Shown: piece after piece, positions 24,590 to 36,125 of the stretch
Layout of the letters: each line of letters starts with the position of its first letter
Numbering within the stretch: position 1 is the stretch's first letter
DNA from: Dolomedes plantarius
Lineage: Eukaryota; Arthropoda; Arachnida; Araneae; Dolomedidae
Length of the DNA stretch: 64,000 nucleotides
Reading direction: 5' to 3'
Assembly: GCA_907164885.2 (NCBI GenBank)
Contig: OU015492.1
Coordinates: 201,503,738-201,567,737, forward strand
Translations under genes and position numbers: made by a program
Notes under the pieces: generated by a model
What the model saw: only the letters and a program-made list of their open reading frames with translations
Databases searched by the model: none
What the model was told of the DNA's origin: nothing

Positions 24590-25095
24590 TGAAGTGTTCT
24601 AGAGAGACTGATCTTCATGTTTACAGTGGGCTACCAACCATAAACAGTGCGTCTCCAGGAAATAGTTTCCAGCCTTGTCTGGTTAAACAGAGGAGCAACA
24701 ATATGTCAAATTACAGTTAATCATAATCAGGAACTAACTCCAATTGCTCATTAAGCCATTTTGGGTATGAAAGCCAAAGGCCTCTTCGAAAACCTTTGCT
24801 GTCGACGGTTAATAAGGCAGTAAATAGATAGAAAAAGGTATCGTGATCCGAGAATCATATCCACTACAGCATGCAGATAACAGGATGCGGTATATGGGTA
24901 AATTAGCACGAGAACTGGGAAACTAAATGCATTACCACAACACCTCAAGCTGGGGGATGCAATGTCATGATTTGGGTTGATGTTTGCCTGGAATTGTTTG
25001 GTGCATTTACGTCGAGTGGAAGAACATCTGAAAGCCAAAAGGTATTTCAATATTGTCACTGACCAAGTACATCGAGTTATGTTAATGGTTTACTC
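24590..25095 (+). pseudogene. Tc1-like transposase remnant
   Basis: The conceptual translation in shifting frames gives FGYESQRPLRKPLLSTVN, matching the end of the Tc1 helix-turn-helix region. It then gives QAGGCNVMIWVDV, the usual QAGGGSVMVWG segment, and FAWNCLVHLRRVEEHLKAKR with YFNIVTDQVHRVMLMVYSNG. It then runs straight into a (TA)n tract, so the second and third catalytic residues are missing. Several stops and at least one frameshift (near 24970) are present. The C-terminal half was lost before or during growth of the microsatellite. Confidence 0.78.
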
Positions 25096-25099
25096 CAAT

Positions 25100-25101
<2 letters not shown>

Positions 25102-25172
<71 letters not shown>
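25102..25172. repeat. (TA)n microsatellite, ~71 bp
   Basis: Pure TA between the Tc1-like remnant and the Tigger-type MITE. A matching ~60-bp TA tract (25761-25820) lies on the other side of the MITE, which inserted at a TA and therefore split one long TA tract or seeded two. Confidence 0.97.
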
Positions 25173-25175
<3 letters not shown>

Positions 25176-25757
25176 TCGAACCTCCATATATCGAAGTAGC
25201 AAAATGCCGGAAAAAAATTCGATATGTAGAAATTTCGATATATAGAATTGATCTAAGTTTTGTCATAATTCTCCTGAAACATTAAAATTAAAGCTAATTT
25301 TCGTATACGAAACTCTATTTCTAATTTATATGCGAATCACATTAAATGAATAATTAATTAATATGGAAGATTTATCGAGTACTATATACCTTTTAAAAAA
25401 ACAATAATCCAGACAGTGGTTACAGTGATACGAAAAAATACGAATATCTTGCTGAATATCTAGTTTTGCGGAAAGTTAATCAAAGAAATGTTCGCATTTA
25501 CTCAGTCCATTAAAAACTTCATAAGGGACATTTTCCGCGAATTGAAGTCCACGACGTATTGTTTCAAGCACCAAAAATTGGGAGATTTTATTCTAAAGTG
25601 GAATAAAATCTCTCAATATGTCATGAAAAAAAATTTCGATATATAGAAATTTATTCGATATATAGAAACAGTTTTTCTATGTAATGAACATGGAGATTTG
25701 CTAAGAGTTCGATATATAGAAAATTTCGATATGGGGAAGTTCGATATATGGAGGTTC

Positions 25758-25760
<3 letters not shown>
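25173..25760. mobile_element. pogo/Tigger-type MITE, ~590 bp
   Basis: The left end is cagtcgaacctccatatatc; the right end is the reverse complement, gatatatggaggttcgac, with the terminal tg lost into the TA tract. CAGTCGAACCTC with a TA target is typical of Tigger/pogo non-autonomous elements. Many internal copies of ttcgatatatagaa line both ends. No transposase remains. Confidence 0.85.
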
Positions 25761-25820
<60 letters not shown>

Positions 25821-25823
<3 letters not shown>

Positions 25824-28122
25824 GGTGTGCGTGAGTGTGTATAACTGGTTTAAAGCAAAGTTTTATTAAACTGTGTAGATGTTTGGGATCTAGCATGTAG
25901 TAAAAATATATTCACATGTTATGTATAATACACATTGTTTGTGAAAAGCATCTTAGCTAACATTTATATTTTAGTTTTAAACTGATTTAGATTTAGTGAT
26001 TTTAATTACTCTTTTCTTTTCTGCATTCTTTTCTTTAGTGTATTTTAATTGAAATTGAAAGTATAATGTTTCTAATACTCTAATTACAGATGGGTTTACT
26101 TCTCTTTAACATTTGTTACTTTCCGTTTCATTTACTTATAAAAATCTATTCAACCAAAAAATGATTACTTTTCAGCCAATTCATCGATGAAAAAACTGAC
26201 GTATAAATGAGACTAATTCAATTTTACAGGGGAAAAAAATGTCAATCTATATCCAGACTACTCCACCCTAAAAAAAGTCAAGTAATAATGGATCAGAAGT
26301 TCGAGCAACCAACATTAATCGTAAAGTAGAATGTAGAGAGGGGAAAAAAATCAAACATTAGAGTAATCGTAGGGCGTTTAAACACTTGACGTTTAGCCTA
26401 AAACTTTGGCGATCGTCCAAAAATAAAATACCTTAAATTACGACTCCGCGCAATGAATATATCTCAGTTATTCTAGTAATGAAAAATTGCATTAACACTT
26501 GTACAGTGTCAAGCTCTTTAGCTTAAAGATTTTTAGATATAAATGCACATGTGGAACGCTTTTGTTCCCAAATTAGTAGTATACTCGATGTTGCAGGAGC
26601 AGAAAAATAATTTAAAGCACGTAATTTCTTTTCCTAGGAATACTTAGTTGGGAAGGGAAGAAAGAAAAACCTTATTTCTCTCGATAAGAAAATATAGGGT
26701 TAAAGAGCTTTTTAAATGTCATTTCCGGTCAAAATATCGATTTTCCTAGTTTGCAAATTTATTTGAGATGGTTAATATCCTTTATCTTTCTACTTCAGCT
26801 GAAAATTCGTCTCTAATTCACTTGAAGTGTAAGTTTCAATATCAAATATTTGTTTTAGATTTCACTAAAAATTAACTCATAAAGCTCATTAGCACTAAGG
26901 TGCTACTGTTATAAGTTTGTATATAGATTCGCGTTTGTTTCCTATTTAAGTCAGCCAAAATTTCCAATAAAACCGGCAATATAACAATGTTTTTGTGACG
27001 TTAGCCAGAGGAAGTAAAAATATAAATTTAAACAATCACACCATAATGCATTTTTAAAATCTTATACTGAGTTTGTTTCTTTAATAGATTTATTATTTTT
27101 ATTTAATTTTATCCCATATGATATGACTTTAGATTTATTATGTACTAAAGTTCACGTAGCAGTGAAATGGGAGAAATTTTCAAATAATGTTTCTTTATTT
27201 ATTTTCAATCATAACAATATATTTAGGAAATGAGCTCGAGGGTGTGCAAAGATTCGTGTAACGGCTCGACTTTTTGGAGCCATGTTTAAAAAATGTTTCC
27301 AAAGGGAATTGTATAAGATTCTCTCTACAGAGTAATAATATCTTTTACCACCTAATCTTTTACTATAAGTTTTATTTTTCATTATGTATTTTATCGCTAA
27401 AATTGAAGAAGATATCACTTATTTGACCATAAAACAATTTTAAAGGTGTAAAGTTTGACCCATGTATAGGGGATTTTGGTATTTCTGGAATTTTGCAAAA
27501 TATTCATAGACATTACACTAAAAAACTAATCACTTTCAAGAATCCTTTTGACTATGATAACTGTGTATACCTAAAATTATGCCCTCTGGTCATTTTCACT
27601 GTTGGAAAAATTTAGTTTTCAGTCAATTATCTTGGTAATTCTTAGCTAATAGAGACTGCCAATCAATAGGCCGTGATAAAAACTTACTAGTGGGTGGGAC
27701 GTTTGCGTATGTTCCGAGGGAAGGGTGAAAAAGGAAAGCGTAGAAACATTTATAGAGTTATTCAGAATTAATAGAAATACAGCTTGCTGCATTTCGAGCT
27801 ACAAAATTCAAGAGTTCTTACAATTATATTTTAATCTGGAATTGTCCTGTCACGTATTTAGGAACATTGAAAACCAAGGTAACCCACGAAAAAAAAATAC
27901 CAACTGCTCTTTTACATTCTGCTAACCTCTATTCTCTTTTACCAACTGCTCTCTTACATTCATACTTCTGCTTGTTCAGCCACCAACATCGGACGGAGAA
28001 TGTTTCCCCACCCCTTCACCCCGCCCCCACACCCAATTCTCCCACCTGGTAATTCTGCCGGGTGTAACAAACATTGGTAAAAGATCCAAAACGAAAGAAA
28101 CGTTACGGAGAATATAGAGAAA
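25821..28122. other. No gene seen
   Basis: AT-rich unique sequence with isolated poly-A and poly-T runs. A C-rich patch at about 28001-28050 (ccccaccccttcaccccgcc) stands out, but no motif explains it. Confidence 0.5.
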
Positions 28123-28267
28123 CTAGGTGAAAACCCGAGCTTCGCTACGGAGTACATTCAAATTAAATCAAACGGTCAATGTATGCAATTAATGTCAAAA
28201 AAATAAATATATATATTTATACTAAATGCGACACTCAATATATACAATTGATGTAGAAAAATTTATA

Positions 28268-29919
28268 CAGTGGCTCCCAAAAGTGTTCGTACACTTACTA
28301 TTTTCAATGAAATAGGGGTCTATCCATTGATTAAAATGAATATTTCAGAATGGGTATTTACTAATAAGATCTATAATCTATTCTTAACAAAACTACATGA
28401 AATATTTTGAAAACATATTAAAACTTTATTTTTAAGAAACCAATAATCAAAAAGTAACAAAAACTTTATCTCACAAAAGTCATCGAACACTTCTAAAAAA
28501 TCTCTACATATTAGTAAATATTCCAATTTTTCGTTAAATTAATATTTTGTAGGATATCCTTTAGCATCCACAACAGCTTTTAAACGGCTGGGAATAGATT
28601 GCTTTAGTTCTTTTGCAATTTTTGCATCAATGTTCATCCATTCTTCCATCATAATTGTTTTTAGTTCGCTTTTCGTGTGAATGTCGTGTTTTCGTACTCG
28701 AACCTCCAATTCTCTCCAAATATGTTCTATTGGGTTTAAATCTGGCAATTGAGGTGGTGTTTTCAAAACTTGTGGACAATTATAGAGACACCACATGCGA
28801 ATGTTGAGAGCCGTGTGCTTAGGATCGTTATCTTGATAAAAAAAAAAAGTTGTTTCCAATACCCAAATTTTGAGCTGATAATTTTAAATTGTCTTTTAAA
28901 ATATTTATAAAAACAGCATGATTCATTATGCCATCAATAAATACCAAATTTCCTAGTCCTGATGCTGACATGCACCCCCACACAAGGATACCTCCACCGG
29001 CATGCTTAACTGTTCCTACTAAGTTCTTGAGATTAAGTTCCTCATTTTTTTTTCTTCTCCATACAATTATACGCCCATCAGCACCAAAATTGTTCATCGG
29101 CAGATAAGAAATTATTCCAGTAGGTTTGGGGCTTATTTATCATTGATAGTGCGAAGGGAAGCCTAAACTGTCTGTTTTTCTCACTCACAAAAAAAGTTCT
29201 ATGGACAGAACGCCCATGTAATCCGGCTGTTCTGAGAACTCGTCAAAACATTTCAGGTGAAATTGAAGTAGAAAATGTTTCATTGAATTCTGCAGAAACT
29301 TTTACAGCACTCAAACATAGATTTTTCACAAATTTTCTAATTATAAATCTCTGATCACGCTTTAACTTTGCCGGACAACCTTTTCTTACCTTGTTTTCGA
29401 TCCAATGTTCTTCTTTAAAGCGTTTTTTCACACACTGCACAGTAGAATGGGATAAATTAAGTAATTTAGCAATATTCCGAACTGATTTACCACTACTATG
29501 ATGAAAAATAATCAATTTTCGAATGATGTTTTTTGTTTCTTTACGACTACGAGCCATTTTTAAATAATAAATGGAATATTACGGAGTAGGGAAGCAAAAA
29601 TTAAAGCCAAACAATATTTTAAATGCCACCACAATTCAAAAATAAAAATAAAGCGCCAGACGATAATTTTAATTATGAATTTATCCGAAAATATTTCAGT
29701 GTACGATGACTTTTGTGAGAAAGTTTTTGTTACTTTTTGATTACTGGTTTCTTAAAAATAAAGTTTTACTATGTTTTCAAAATATTTCATGTAGTTTTGT
29801 TAAGAATAGACTATAGATCTTATTATTAAATACCTATTCTGAAATATTCATTTTAATTAATGGATAGACCCCTATTTCATTGAAATTCGTAAGTGTACGA
29901 ACACTTTTGGGAGCCACTG
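28268..29919 (-). mobile_element. Tc1 element with ~220-bp TIRs, 1652 bp
   Basis: The ends are cagtggctcccaaaagtg and its reverse complement, flanked by TA (28266-28267 and 29920-29921). The inverted repeats extend about 220 bp (28268-28490 and 29700-29919) and end in the repeated word gtgttcgtacactta, an IR/DR-type arrangement. It has the full length of a Tc1 element and the arms are still about 95% alike, so this is a comparatively young insertion into the Helitron. The transposase is broken. Confidence 0.93.
28539..29557 (-). pseudogene. Tc1 transposase pseudogene
   Basis: It begins MARSRKETKNIIRKLI and continues as a paired-type helix-turn-helix domain with SGKSVRNIAKLLNLSHSTVQ. The catalytic domain is recognisable: SADE (first Asp, usual SDES), GADGRIIVWRRK, KHAGGGILVWGCMSASGLGN, FYQDNDPKHTA (second Asp) and PDLNPIEHIWRELE (Glu of DD34E). 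The end is SIPSRLKAVVDAKGYPTKY. The frame is broken after SISPEMF near 29243, near 29095, and at a poly-A run near 28840-28850 (plus strand). The length without the breaks, about 340 codons, is the family's usual length. Damage is light, mostly at homopolymers, so sequencing error should be excluded before calling it dead. Confidence 0.93.
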
Positions 29920-30431
29920 TATATATTTATAAAAAAATCGTAAGGGATATTTTTATAGACAAAATAATGTCCAATCGTCTGCCGCATTAGCAAAAAAAAA
30001 ATGTCTATTTAGTTGTTATGCACGTGACGATAAATTTATTTAAAGTACCAGAAAAATAAATCACTTGATCAGCATTTAATAAATTAAATTCTAAAAATTA
30101 ATCTTTAAAAATTCACCAAAATTCAGAAAATCAAGGTAAAGATTCGAAAAAAAAATAATTTTAAAGGAATTTTTATGATATTTCTCGTGATATAAATTTT
30201 ATAACCCTCATTTTATTATTTTAAATGCAAACTTAAAAAAAGTTACCAAAACAGCTAAAAAATTTAATTTTAAAAAATCTAAGAAGAATTTTTCAGAAAT
30301 CTCTCTTAGTGAAACCCTACACGATAAGAAGAATCGCCATGCAAAATTTCAGCCCTTTAGGTCCAGCGGTTTGGTCTGTGCGTTGTATGTCAGTCAGTTA
30401 GTCAGTTACGGAACTGTTTTATATATATTGA

Positions 30432-31126
30432 CTAGCTGAAAACCCGCGCTTCGCTACGGAGTACATTCAAATTAAATACAACGGTCAACGTATGCAATTT
30501 ATGCCAAAAAATAAATATATTTATAATAAATGCGATGATCAATGTATACAATTGATGTAAAATATATATCTATCTATATATATATATTTATAAAAAAATC
30601 GTAAGGGATATGCATTTTTTTTGGATAATATCCAATCGTCTGCTGCATTAGAAAGAGAAAAAAATATTTTTTTTGTCTATTTAGTTGTTACGCACGTGAC
30701 GATAAATTTATTGAAAGTACCAGAAAAGAAATCACGTGATCAGCATTTAATAAATTAAATTCTAAAAATTAATCTTTAAAAATTCACCAAAAATCAGGAA
30801 ATGGAGGTAAAAATTCGAAAAAAATTTCATTTTTAAGGAATTTTTATGATCTTTCTCGTGATATAAATTTTATAACCCTCAATGTATTATTTTAAATGCA
30901 AACGTAAAAAAAGTTTAAAAAACAGCTTAAAAATTTAATTTTAAAAAATCTAAGAAGAGTTTTTGAAAAATCTTTCTTAGTGCACCCCTACACTATTAGA
31001 AGAATCGCCATGCAAAATTTCAGCCCTTTAGGTCCAGCGGTTTGGTCTGTGCGTTGTATGTCAGTCAGTCAGTGAATGAATGAATGAATGAATGAGTCAT
31101 TTACGGAACTGTTTTATATATATAGA
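30432..31126 (-). mobile_element. Helitron copy b, 695 bp
   Basis: A complete copy. In element orientation it starts TCTATATATATAAAAC after host A, and ends gcgcgggttttcagCTAG before host T, the A|T insertion and CTRR end expected for Helitrons. A four-base (catt) repeat near the 5' end expands to five copies (plus strand 31074-31096). It is adjacent to copy a, giving a tandem pair. Confidence 0.9.
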
Positions 31127-31562
31127 TTATCTCAAGAAAAATTTGTTTTAGAACTTGATTCTGAGGAATATATTTACAAAACAAAATTCCATCTGATTTA
31201 TCCGAGGAATAGAAATAAAGAGAATTAGAAATCTTCGTCCTATTTATCGGATCATGTTTCTATTATTTAAATGAGAATATGTAAATAACATAAATAGGGT
31301 ATATAGTTTCAAAAAACAAATTAGAATGGTATCCTGCCATGGTTCAAGGAGTTTAAATACAACATTAGGAACGCGAATAAGACATTTAGAGAGATGAGCG
31401 TCCACGAACCTACGATAGTGGCGAATTAAAAATAGAATATCATTGAACATTTGCTTTAAGAAAGACAAATTTTGTTGAAAAATATCTTATGAGAATTAGC
31501 TGGGTCAAGTACCCGATCCCAATTTGAGGAATATAATTTTTAATAACACAAATCATCCAAGG
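31127..31562. other. No gene seen
   Basis: Unique sequence between Helitron b and a hAT element. Open frames of about 75 codons on the minus strand run partly into the hAT element and show no motif. Confidence 0.55.
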
Positions 31563-32505
31563 CAAGGGTGAGCAAATATAAGACCCGAGGGCCAGATGCG
31601 GCCCGCCACAGATTTTTTCATTGCCCGCCATGATACCCAGAAAAATCCGGACAGCCGGAAAAACTGCCAATACTCAATTTTATTTAAAACTAGCTGAAAA
31701 CCCGCGCTTCGCAACGGACAGCATTCACATTAAATACAAAGGTCAATGTATGCAATTAATGCCAAAAATAAATAAATGTATATATTTATAATAAATGCGA
31801 CGATCACTGTATACAATTGATGTAATATATTTATATTTAGAAAAAAATCGTAAGGGATATTTATTTTTTTTAATAATATCCTATCGTCTGCTGCATTAGA
31901 AAGAAAAAAAAATAATTTTTTGTCTTTTTAGTTGTTATGCACGTGACGATAAATTTATTTAAATAAAGTACCAGAAAAAGAAATCGCGTGATCGGCATTT
32001 AATAAATTAAATTCTAAACATCAATCTTTAAAAATTCACCAAAAATCAGAAAATCGAGGTAAAGGTTCGAAAACGATTTCATTTTAAAGAAATTTTTATG
32101 ATCTTTCTCGTGACATAAATTTTATAACCCTCAAATTATTATTTTAAATGAAAACTTAAAAAAAGTTACAAAAAAAACTTAAAAATTTAATTTAAAAAAA
32201 TCTAAGAAGAATTTTTCAAACATCTTTCTTAATGCACCCCTACACCATAAGAAGAATCGCCAAACAAATTTTCAGCCCTTTAGGTCCAGCGGTTTGGTCT
32301 GTGCGTTGTATGTCAGTGAGTCAGTTACGGAACTGTTTTATATATATATATATATATATAGATTATTGATTTTTATGATACAACTTATACTTTTTTCTAA
32401 AATGCAAAGTTAACTAATAAATGCAGTAATTTAAAAACGTGTGGCCCTCCGCTAACATCCGCTTACACAAAGTGGCCCCTGGGCCAAAACAATTGCCCTC
32501 CCCTG
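31563..32505. mobile_element. hAT element carrying Helitron copy c
   Basis: The left end is caagggtgagcaaat, followed by gagggccagatgcggcccgc. The right end, reversed, is caggggagggcaattgtttt with ggcccaggggccac. This resembles the CAGGGGTGGGCAAA hAT ends. Flanking 8-mers atccaagg and ttctaagg agree at 6 of 8 positions. With the Helitron removed, the element is about 270 bp, a hAT MITE. Confidence 0.78.
31690..32362 (-). mobile_element. Helitron copy c, 673 bp
   Basis: A complete copy with CTAG at 31690-31693 (plus strand) before host T in element orientation, and TC preceded by host A at the other end. The 5' TA run is slightly expanded (about 32340-32360). It sits inside the hAT MITE, so it is the younger of the two. 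Confidence 0.9.
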
Positions 32506-32513
32506 TTCTAAGG

Positions 32514-32999
32514 AGATTCTTTGATCTATGGCAAAAATGTTTTTGACTAAACTTTGCCCAATCTAAGCAGTTGTATGAACGGATCTTATAAATGTCCCCT
32601 CAAAATGTGGATTTGCTAAACATAAGACGAGTAAGATAGCTTAGAATTAAGATTCTTGGATACAACCTCTCAATAAGTTTTCAGTTAAATAGGATCAGAG
32701 CAAAATTCCGTGAAATAAGAGCAGAGTATGTGTTTGCTTAGTACCGACGAGTTTATTTCCCAGTTTCGACATGTCCTTGCAAGCAATGAAACTGGCTGTT
32801 ATAGTGGAGAAGAAATGATTGTTGGTGATCAATAACATAGTCATGCAACCAGGATTCAACTAAAGACTTCGAAGAGAATGATAATAGGATTTTCGATTGC
32901 CAAACATTCTCCTGGACACAAAATCTACTGTAGCGTTGACACTTTTATAGTGAGCTATTAAGATATCGATTTCGTGAAATAACTGTTTTCTTCTAAAGC
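32514..32999. other. No gene seen
   Basis: Balanced-composition unique sequence. The minus strand has a 62-codon open piece (32860-33048) with FHEIDILIAHYKSVN and similar; I do not recognise it. It could be an old transposon coding remnant. Confidence 0.45.
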
Positions 33000-33137
33000 G
33001 ACTACAGCTTTTCCTGTTGGTACAGGCGATAGGTAGGTGAATCAGCACAACTTCCTATGAGAGGACAGAATAGGAACGTCCATGCCTTAGCCGAGATTCG
33101 AATCTCAGCTCAATTTGGGCGAGCTTGGAATGCTAAC
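33000..33137 (-). mobile_element. tRNA-derived SINE (minus), cut by a hAT
   Basis: On the minus strand, an A-box-like gtataagggttagcattcc precedes a B box gagattcgaatctcggc. The following ggacgttcctattctgtcctctcatagg resembles the region after the B box of the SINE at 16935. The 5' head of this SINE continues at about 33652 beyond a 498-bp hAT insertion. Confidence 0.7.
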
Positions 33138-33145
33138 CCTTATAC

Positions 33146-33643
33146 CATTGGTTCTTAACCGGTAGTGACCACAGGTGGTCCAGATAACCTCTGAAGTGGT
33201 CCGAGGAGCAACAGTGATAAAAAAAAAATTGTTCAAGGTGTTCATTCTAAATATTTCTATATTTCTCCCGTTTTCTGACGTTTCGAATATGAAAAAAATT
33301 GCCGTAATGCTTAAAAATCCGTAATCTATTTACTGTGACGTAGAGTCGCAGCGGTTTTGCTGCTAGTAAAGTAATGCAAGCCTTTAGAGTAAAGCCTATC
33401 TCAGTGATGTTTAGCTTCATAGGCTTTTATACTTGCTATGTATTATGGTGACTTTTACTTAAAATTTGATATTAGTATTAAGTTTATTTCTTACTTTTTA
33501 TTAACGTTGTTGATCATAATTAGTTTATTTAAGCACAAAATTAAACTCCTTTTTGCCTATAAACTGGTTGATTTGAAGGGGGTCCCAATCAAAATTTTGT
33601 TTTAAATTGTTGTTTCTAATCAACAAAAGTTTAAGAACCACTG
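33146..33643. mobile_element. hAT MITE, 498 bp, inside a SINE
   Basis: The ends are cattggttcttaaccgg and the reverse complement of gtttaagaaccactg; hAT elements with CAGTGGTTCTTAA ends are common. The 8-bp target duplication is ccttatac (33138-33145) versus ctctatac (33644-33651), 6 of 8 identical. Removing the insert restores the A-box region of the minus-strand SINE, which supports the boundaries. No transposase remains. Confidence 0.82.
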
Positions 33644-33651
33644 CTCTATAC

Positions 33652-34850
33652 GGTGTTGATGACAGACCGAAGTCATTGATGCAGTTGACCAAGATTGATC
33701 AACTGTTAAGACAAATAAATGAATAAAACTTAGAGACTTGTGTTGGAGAAGGCTTTGACTGAGATACTTAAAATTTGTCAGAGACTCCCAATTTGAACTC
33801 CATTTTTTTAGCTGTCCATGTTTAATGGAAGTTGTAATAAACCATATTATACTCTGTTCCCGTGTTTTATAAATCAGATAAAAAAATCGGTGTTGTGCGT
33901 ATCTTTTGTTGTCTTGCGTACATTAGTGGTATCTTTTCCATTACCTAATTATCTAAGGCAAAACCCCTGTAACTTAACTATAACTTAATAATTCTTAACT
34001 TGTAACAACTTTTCAAATGAAAAACACTTTCTTCTCTTTTACTATTCTAACTAATTTTTCAAGACATTACTATGGTAGTTAAAATGAAATATGAGCTATA
34101 TGATGATTAAAATTGCTTTAACTATATAATATATAATTAAATTTGGTTTTTAAAAAAAAAGTTTTATTTTCACCCAAAATATATAATTAGGTATATTTCA
34201 TATCTTTACGAAGTTGTCCCATAATACAAATAAATTACGAGAACTTTGGTTCAAATTTTTCCCCGAAAGTTCTAAACTATTGTTAAGAATCTCGATGCGA
34301 TATAAAAAGTTTCATCTAGAAACGAGATATCCGAACAGCAGGACGTTTGGGGGTTTATAGTAAAAATTGGAATTCTGTACATTACCAAATTATATTAGGT
34401 ATTTCGCAACTGATTTCGTCTGGAAATTTTGAAAATATCTTCCACAACAGTGTCATCTGTACAGAAAAAAAAATATATTGTATGTTCCTAGTATGTAAGT
34501 TTTATTTATATATACATATACGATATATTTAAAAAAAATGTCTGCATATTTAATCCTGGTTATCAAAAATTAAGGAAAAGTCACAAAGATAACGATTACT
34601 CAAAATGCCAAGCGTAGACTTTAATGAAACTTATACACATTATACAACACATAGGTAGGTATAAAATAGCATAATTACAAGATAAAAAAAAATTTATATA
34701 GTACCATGTTTTTAAATTTTTTGTTCAATCATATAAACTTGACTATTCTATGTATTAATAAATACTTTTTAAAATTTTTTTGATGAATTATCCCATCAAC
34801 TTGAAAGAAAATGAAGTTAATTGGAAGTTAACTTGCGTTTAACTTTTCGC
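33652..34850. other. No gene seen
   Basis: After a short SINE remainder this is AT-rich unique sequence with no recognisable motif. Confidence 0.55.
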
Positions 34851-35352
34851 TCCCGTCCCGGCGGCCAGATGGCTGCACCAGCCTAAGAAACAAAATTAAC
34901 TGATAATAATAAAAACATGGTAAAAACTGCTTAAAGATGGCTAAAAGTCTTAAAAAATGCATTGTCATCGTTTTCTGAGCTAATCTAAAAGTTTCAAATG
35001 TCTAGCAAGTCGGGAAGTTAGTTAAAAATCGATTGCAAGATTTGTACTGGACAAACACACAAACAAACAAGAAAGCAAGTTAATAAAAGCATGGCCGATC
35101 CGTCCCGGAACCGCCCCGATACCGTCCCGGCCGATAGATGGCTGCCCCAATCTACAGAACAAAATTAACTGAAACTGCATTCAATTCTGCTTAAAGATGG
35201 CTAAAAGTATTAAAATAAAGCATTGTCATCGTGTTCTGAGCTATTCTAAAAGTTTCAAATGTCTAGCTAGTCGGGAAGTTAGTTAAAAATCGATTGCAAG
35301 ATTTATACCGGACAAACACACAAAGAAGAAAGCGAGTTAATAAAAACATGGT
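34851..35352. repeat. Two tandem ~261-bp copies, possible non-LTR 3' end
   Basis: The words gatggctgc.cca, gcattgtcatcg, tcgggaagttagttaaaaat and ggacaaacacacaa appear twice, about 261 bp apart, at roughly 80-85% identity. The terminal acacacaaacaaacaagaaagc and ttaataaaa.catgg resemble the simple-repeat 3' tails of RTE-like LINEs, but no reverse transcriptase is present to prove it. Confidence 0.7.
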
Positions 35353-35454
35353 AATAAAAAGAAATCGCCGGACAATTGTGCTGTTATAGAAACTAGCAAA
35401 TGTATACAAGGAACAAATCGTATGTGTCAGTTTGGTATAGAAAAAGTACCTTTA

Positions 35455-36125
35455 ATATGGTGTATGATCCCCCGAGAAGCAATATAGCACGTAAAGCGAT
35501 GTGTGATGCCGTCAATTATGCGGTCTATGAGTTCGGTAGCAAGTGAGAGCCATTGCTCTTGCAAAGCAGGTGAAAACGTGGCTGGGGTCTCTAGGAGGAG
35601 GATTGAAAGCAGCTATATGCCTTCCTAAAGCGTCTCAAACATGCTCTATAGGATTCAGGTCCGTTGATCGAGCTGGCCACTCCATGCGCTGAATTGTTTA
35701 CTGCTCAAGATAAGCATCTACGATGCGAGCCCTGTGCGGTCTCGCGTTACCGTCCTGTAGGACGAAATCAGCACCTATTGCCCCGGCATAAGGGCGCACA
35801 TAAGCATCAAGGATGCCATCTCTATAGGTGTAAGCATTCACATTTCCACAGGGAAAAACATGGAGGTCTGTGCGTCCACCGAAAGAGACACCACCACAGA
35901 CACTGCCTGATCCGTATGCATCTCTTTCACGGATGTGTGATGGATTAAAACGCGTTCCAGGTTCTTCTCCAAATCAAAATACGCCTACTATCGCTTTGGA
36001 GGCTACACCTGGACTCATCCATAAAGAGAATAGCCAATCTGCAATTCTTCGGTCAAATGATGCCTGGAGATCATTGTTACAATTTGGCTATGCCAGATGT
36101 CTAATCTCAGCCTCGCAGCGATAAT
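35455..36125 (-). pseudogene. Tc1-like transposase remnant
   Basis: Minus strand. Motifs in order: ADWLFSLWMSPG (decayed region around the first Asp), ERDAYGSGSVCGGVSFGG, RTDLHVFPCGNVNAYTYRDG, DAYVRPYAGAIGADFVLQDG with NARPHRARIVDAYLEQ (second catalytic Asp in the QDG), then WPARSTDLNPIEHV (third acidic position region), DALGRHIAAFNPPPRD and GDHTPY at the end. Stops occur after LEQ and EHV, and the first catalytic segment is degraded. The frame is unusually continuous (about 100 codons open around the second Asp). Plus-strand open frames of 84-94 codons here are antisense to this remnant. No terminal repeats found. Confidence 0.87.

Larger units (their letters stand above)
28123..30430 (-). 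mobile_element. Helitron copy a, split by a Tc1 element
   Basis: Non-autonomous Helitron. In element orientation the 5' side carries the block aaaacagttccgtaactgac and the 3' side ends in CTAG followed by host T (28123-28126 on the plus strand). The Tc1 element at 28268-29919 inserted near the 3' end at a TA. Without it the copy is about 650 bp. Its 5' end abuts copy b directly. No Rep or helicase coding sequence is present. Confidence 0.85.

Noticed and set aside
35664..36124. Plus-strand ORFs of 94 and 84 codons
   Set aside because: Antisense to a clear Tc1-like transposase remnant on the minus strand (NARPHRARIV, TDLNPIEHV).
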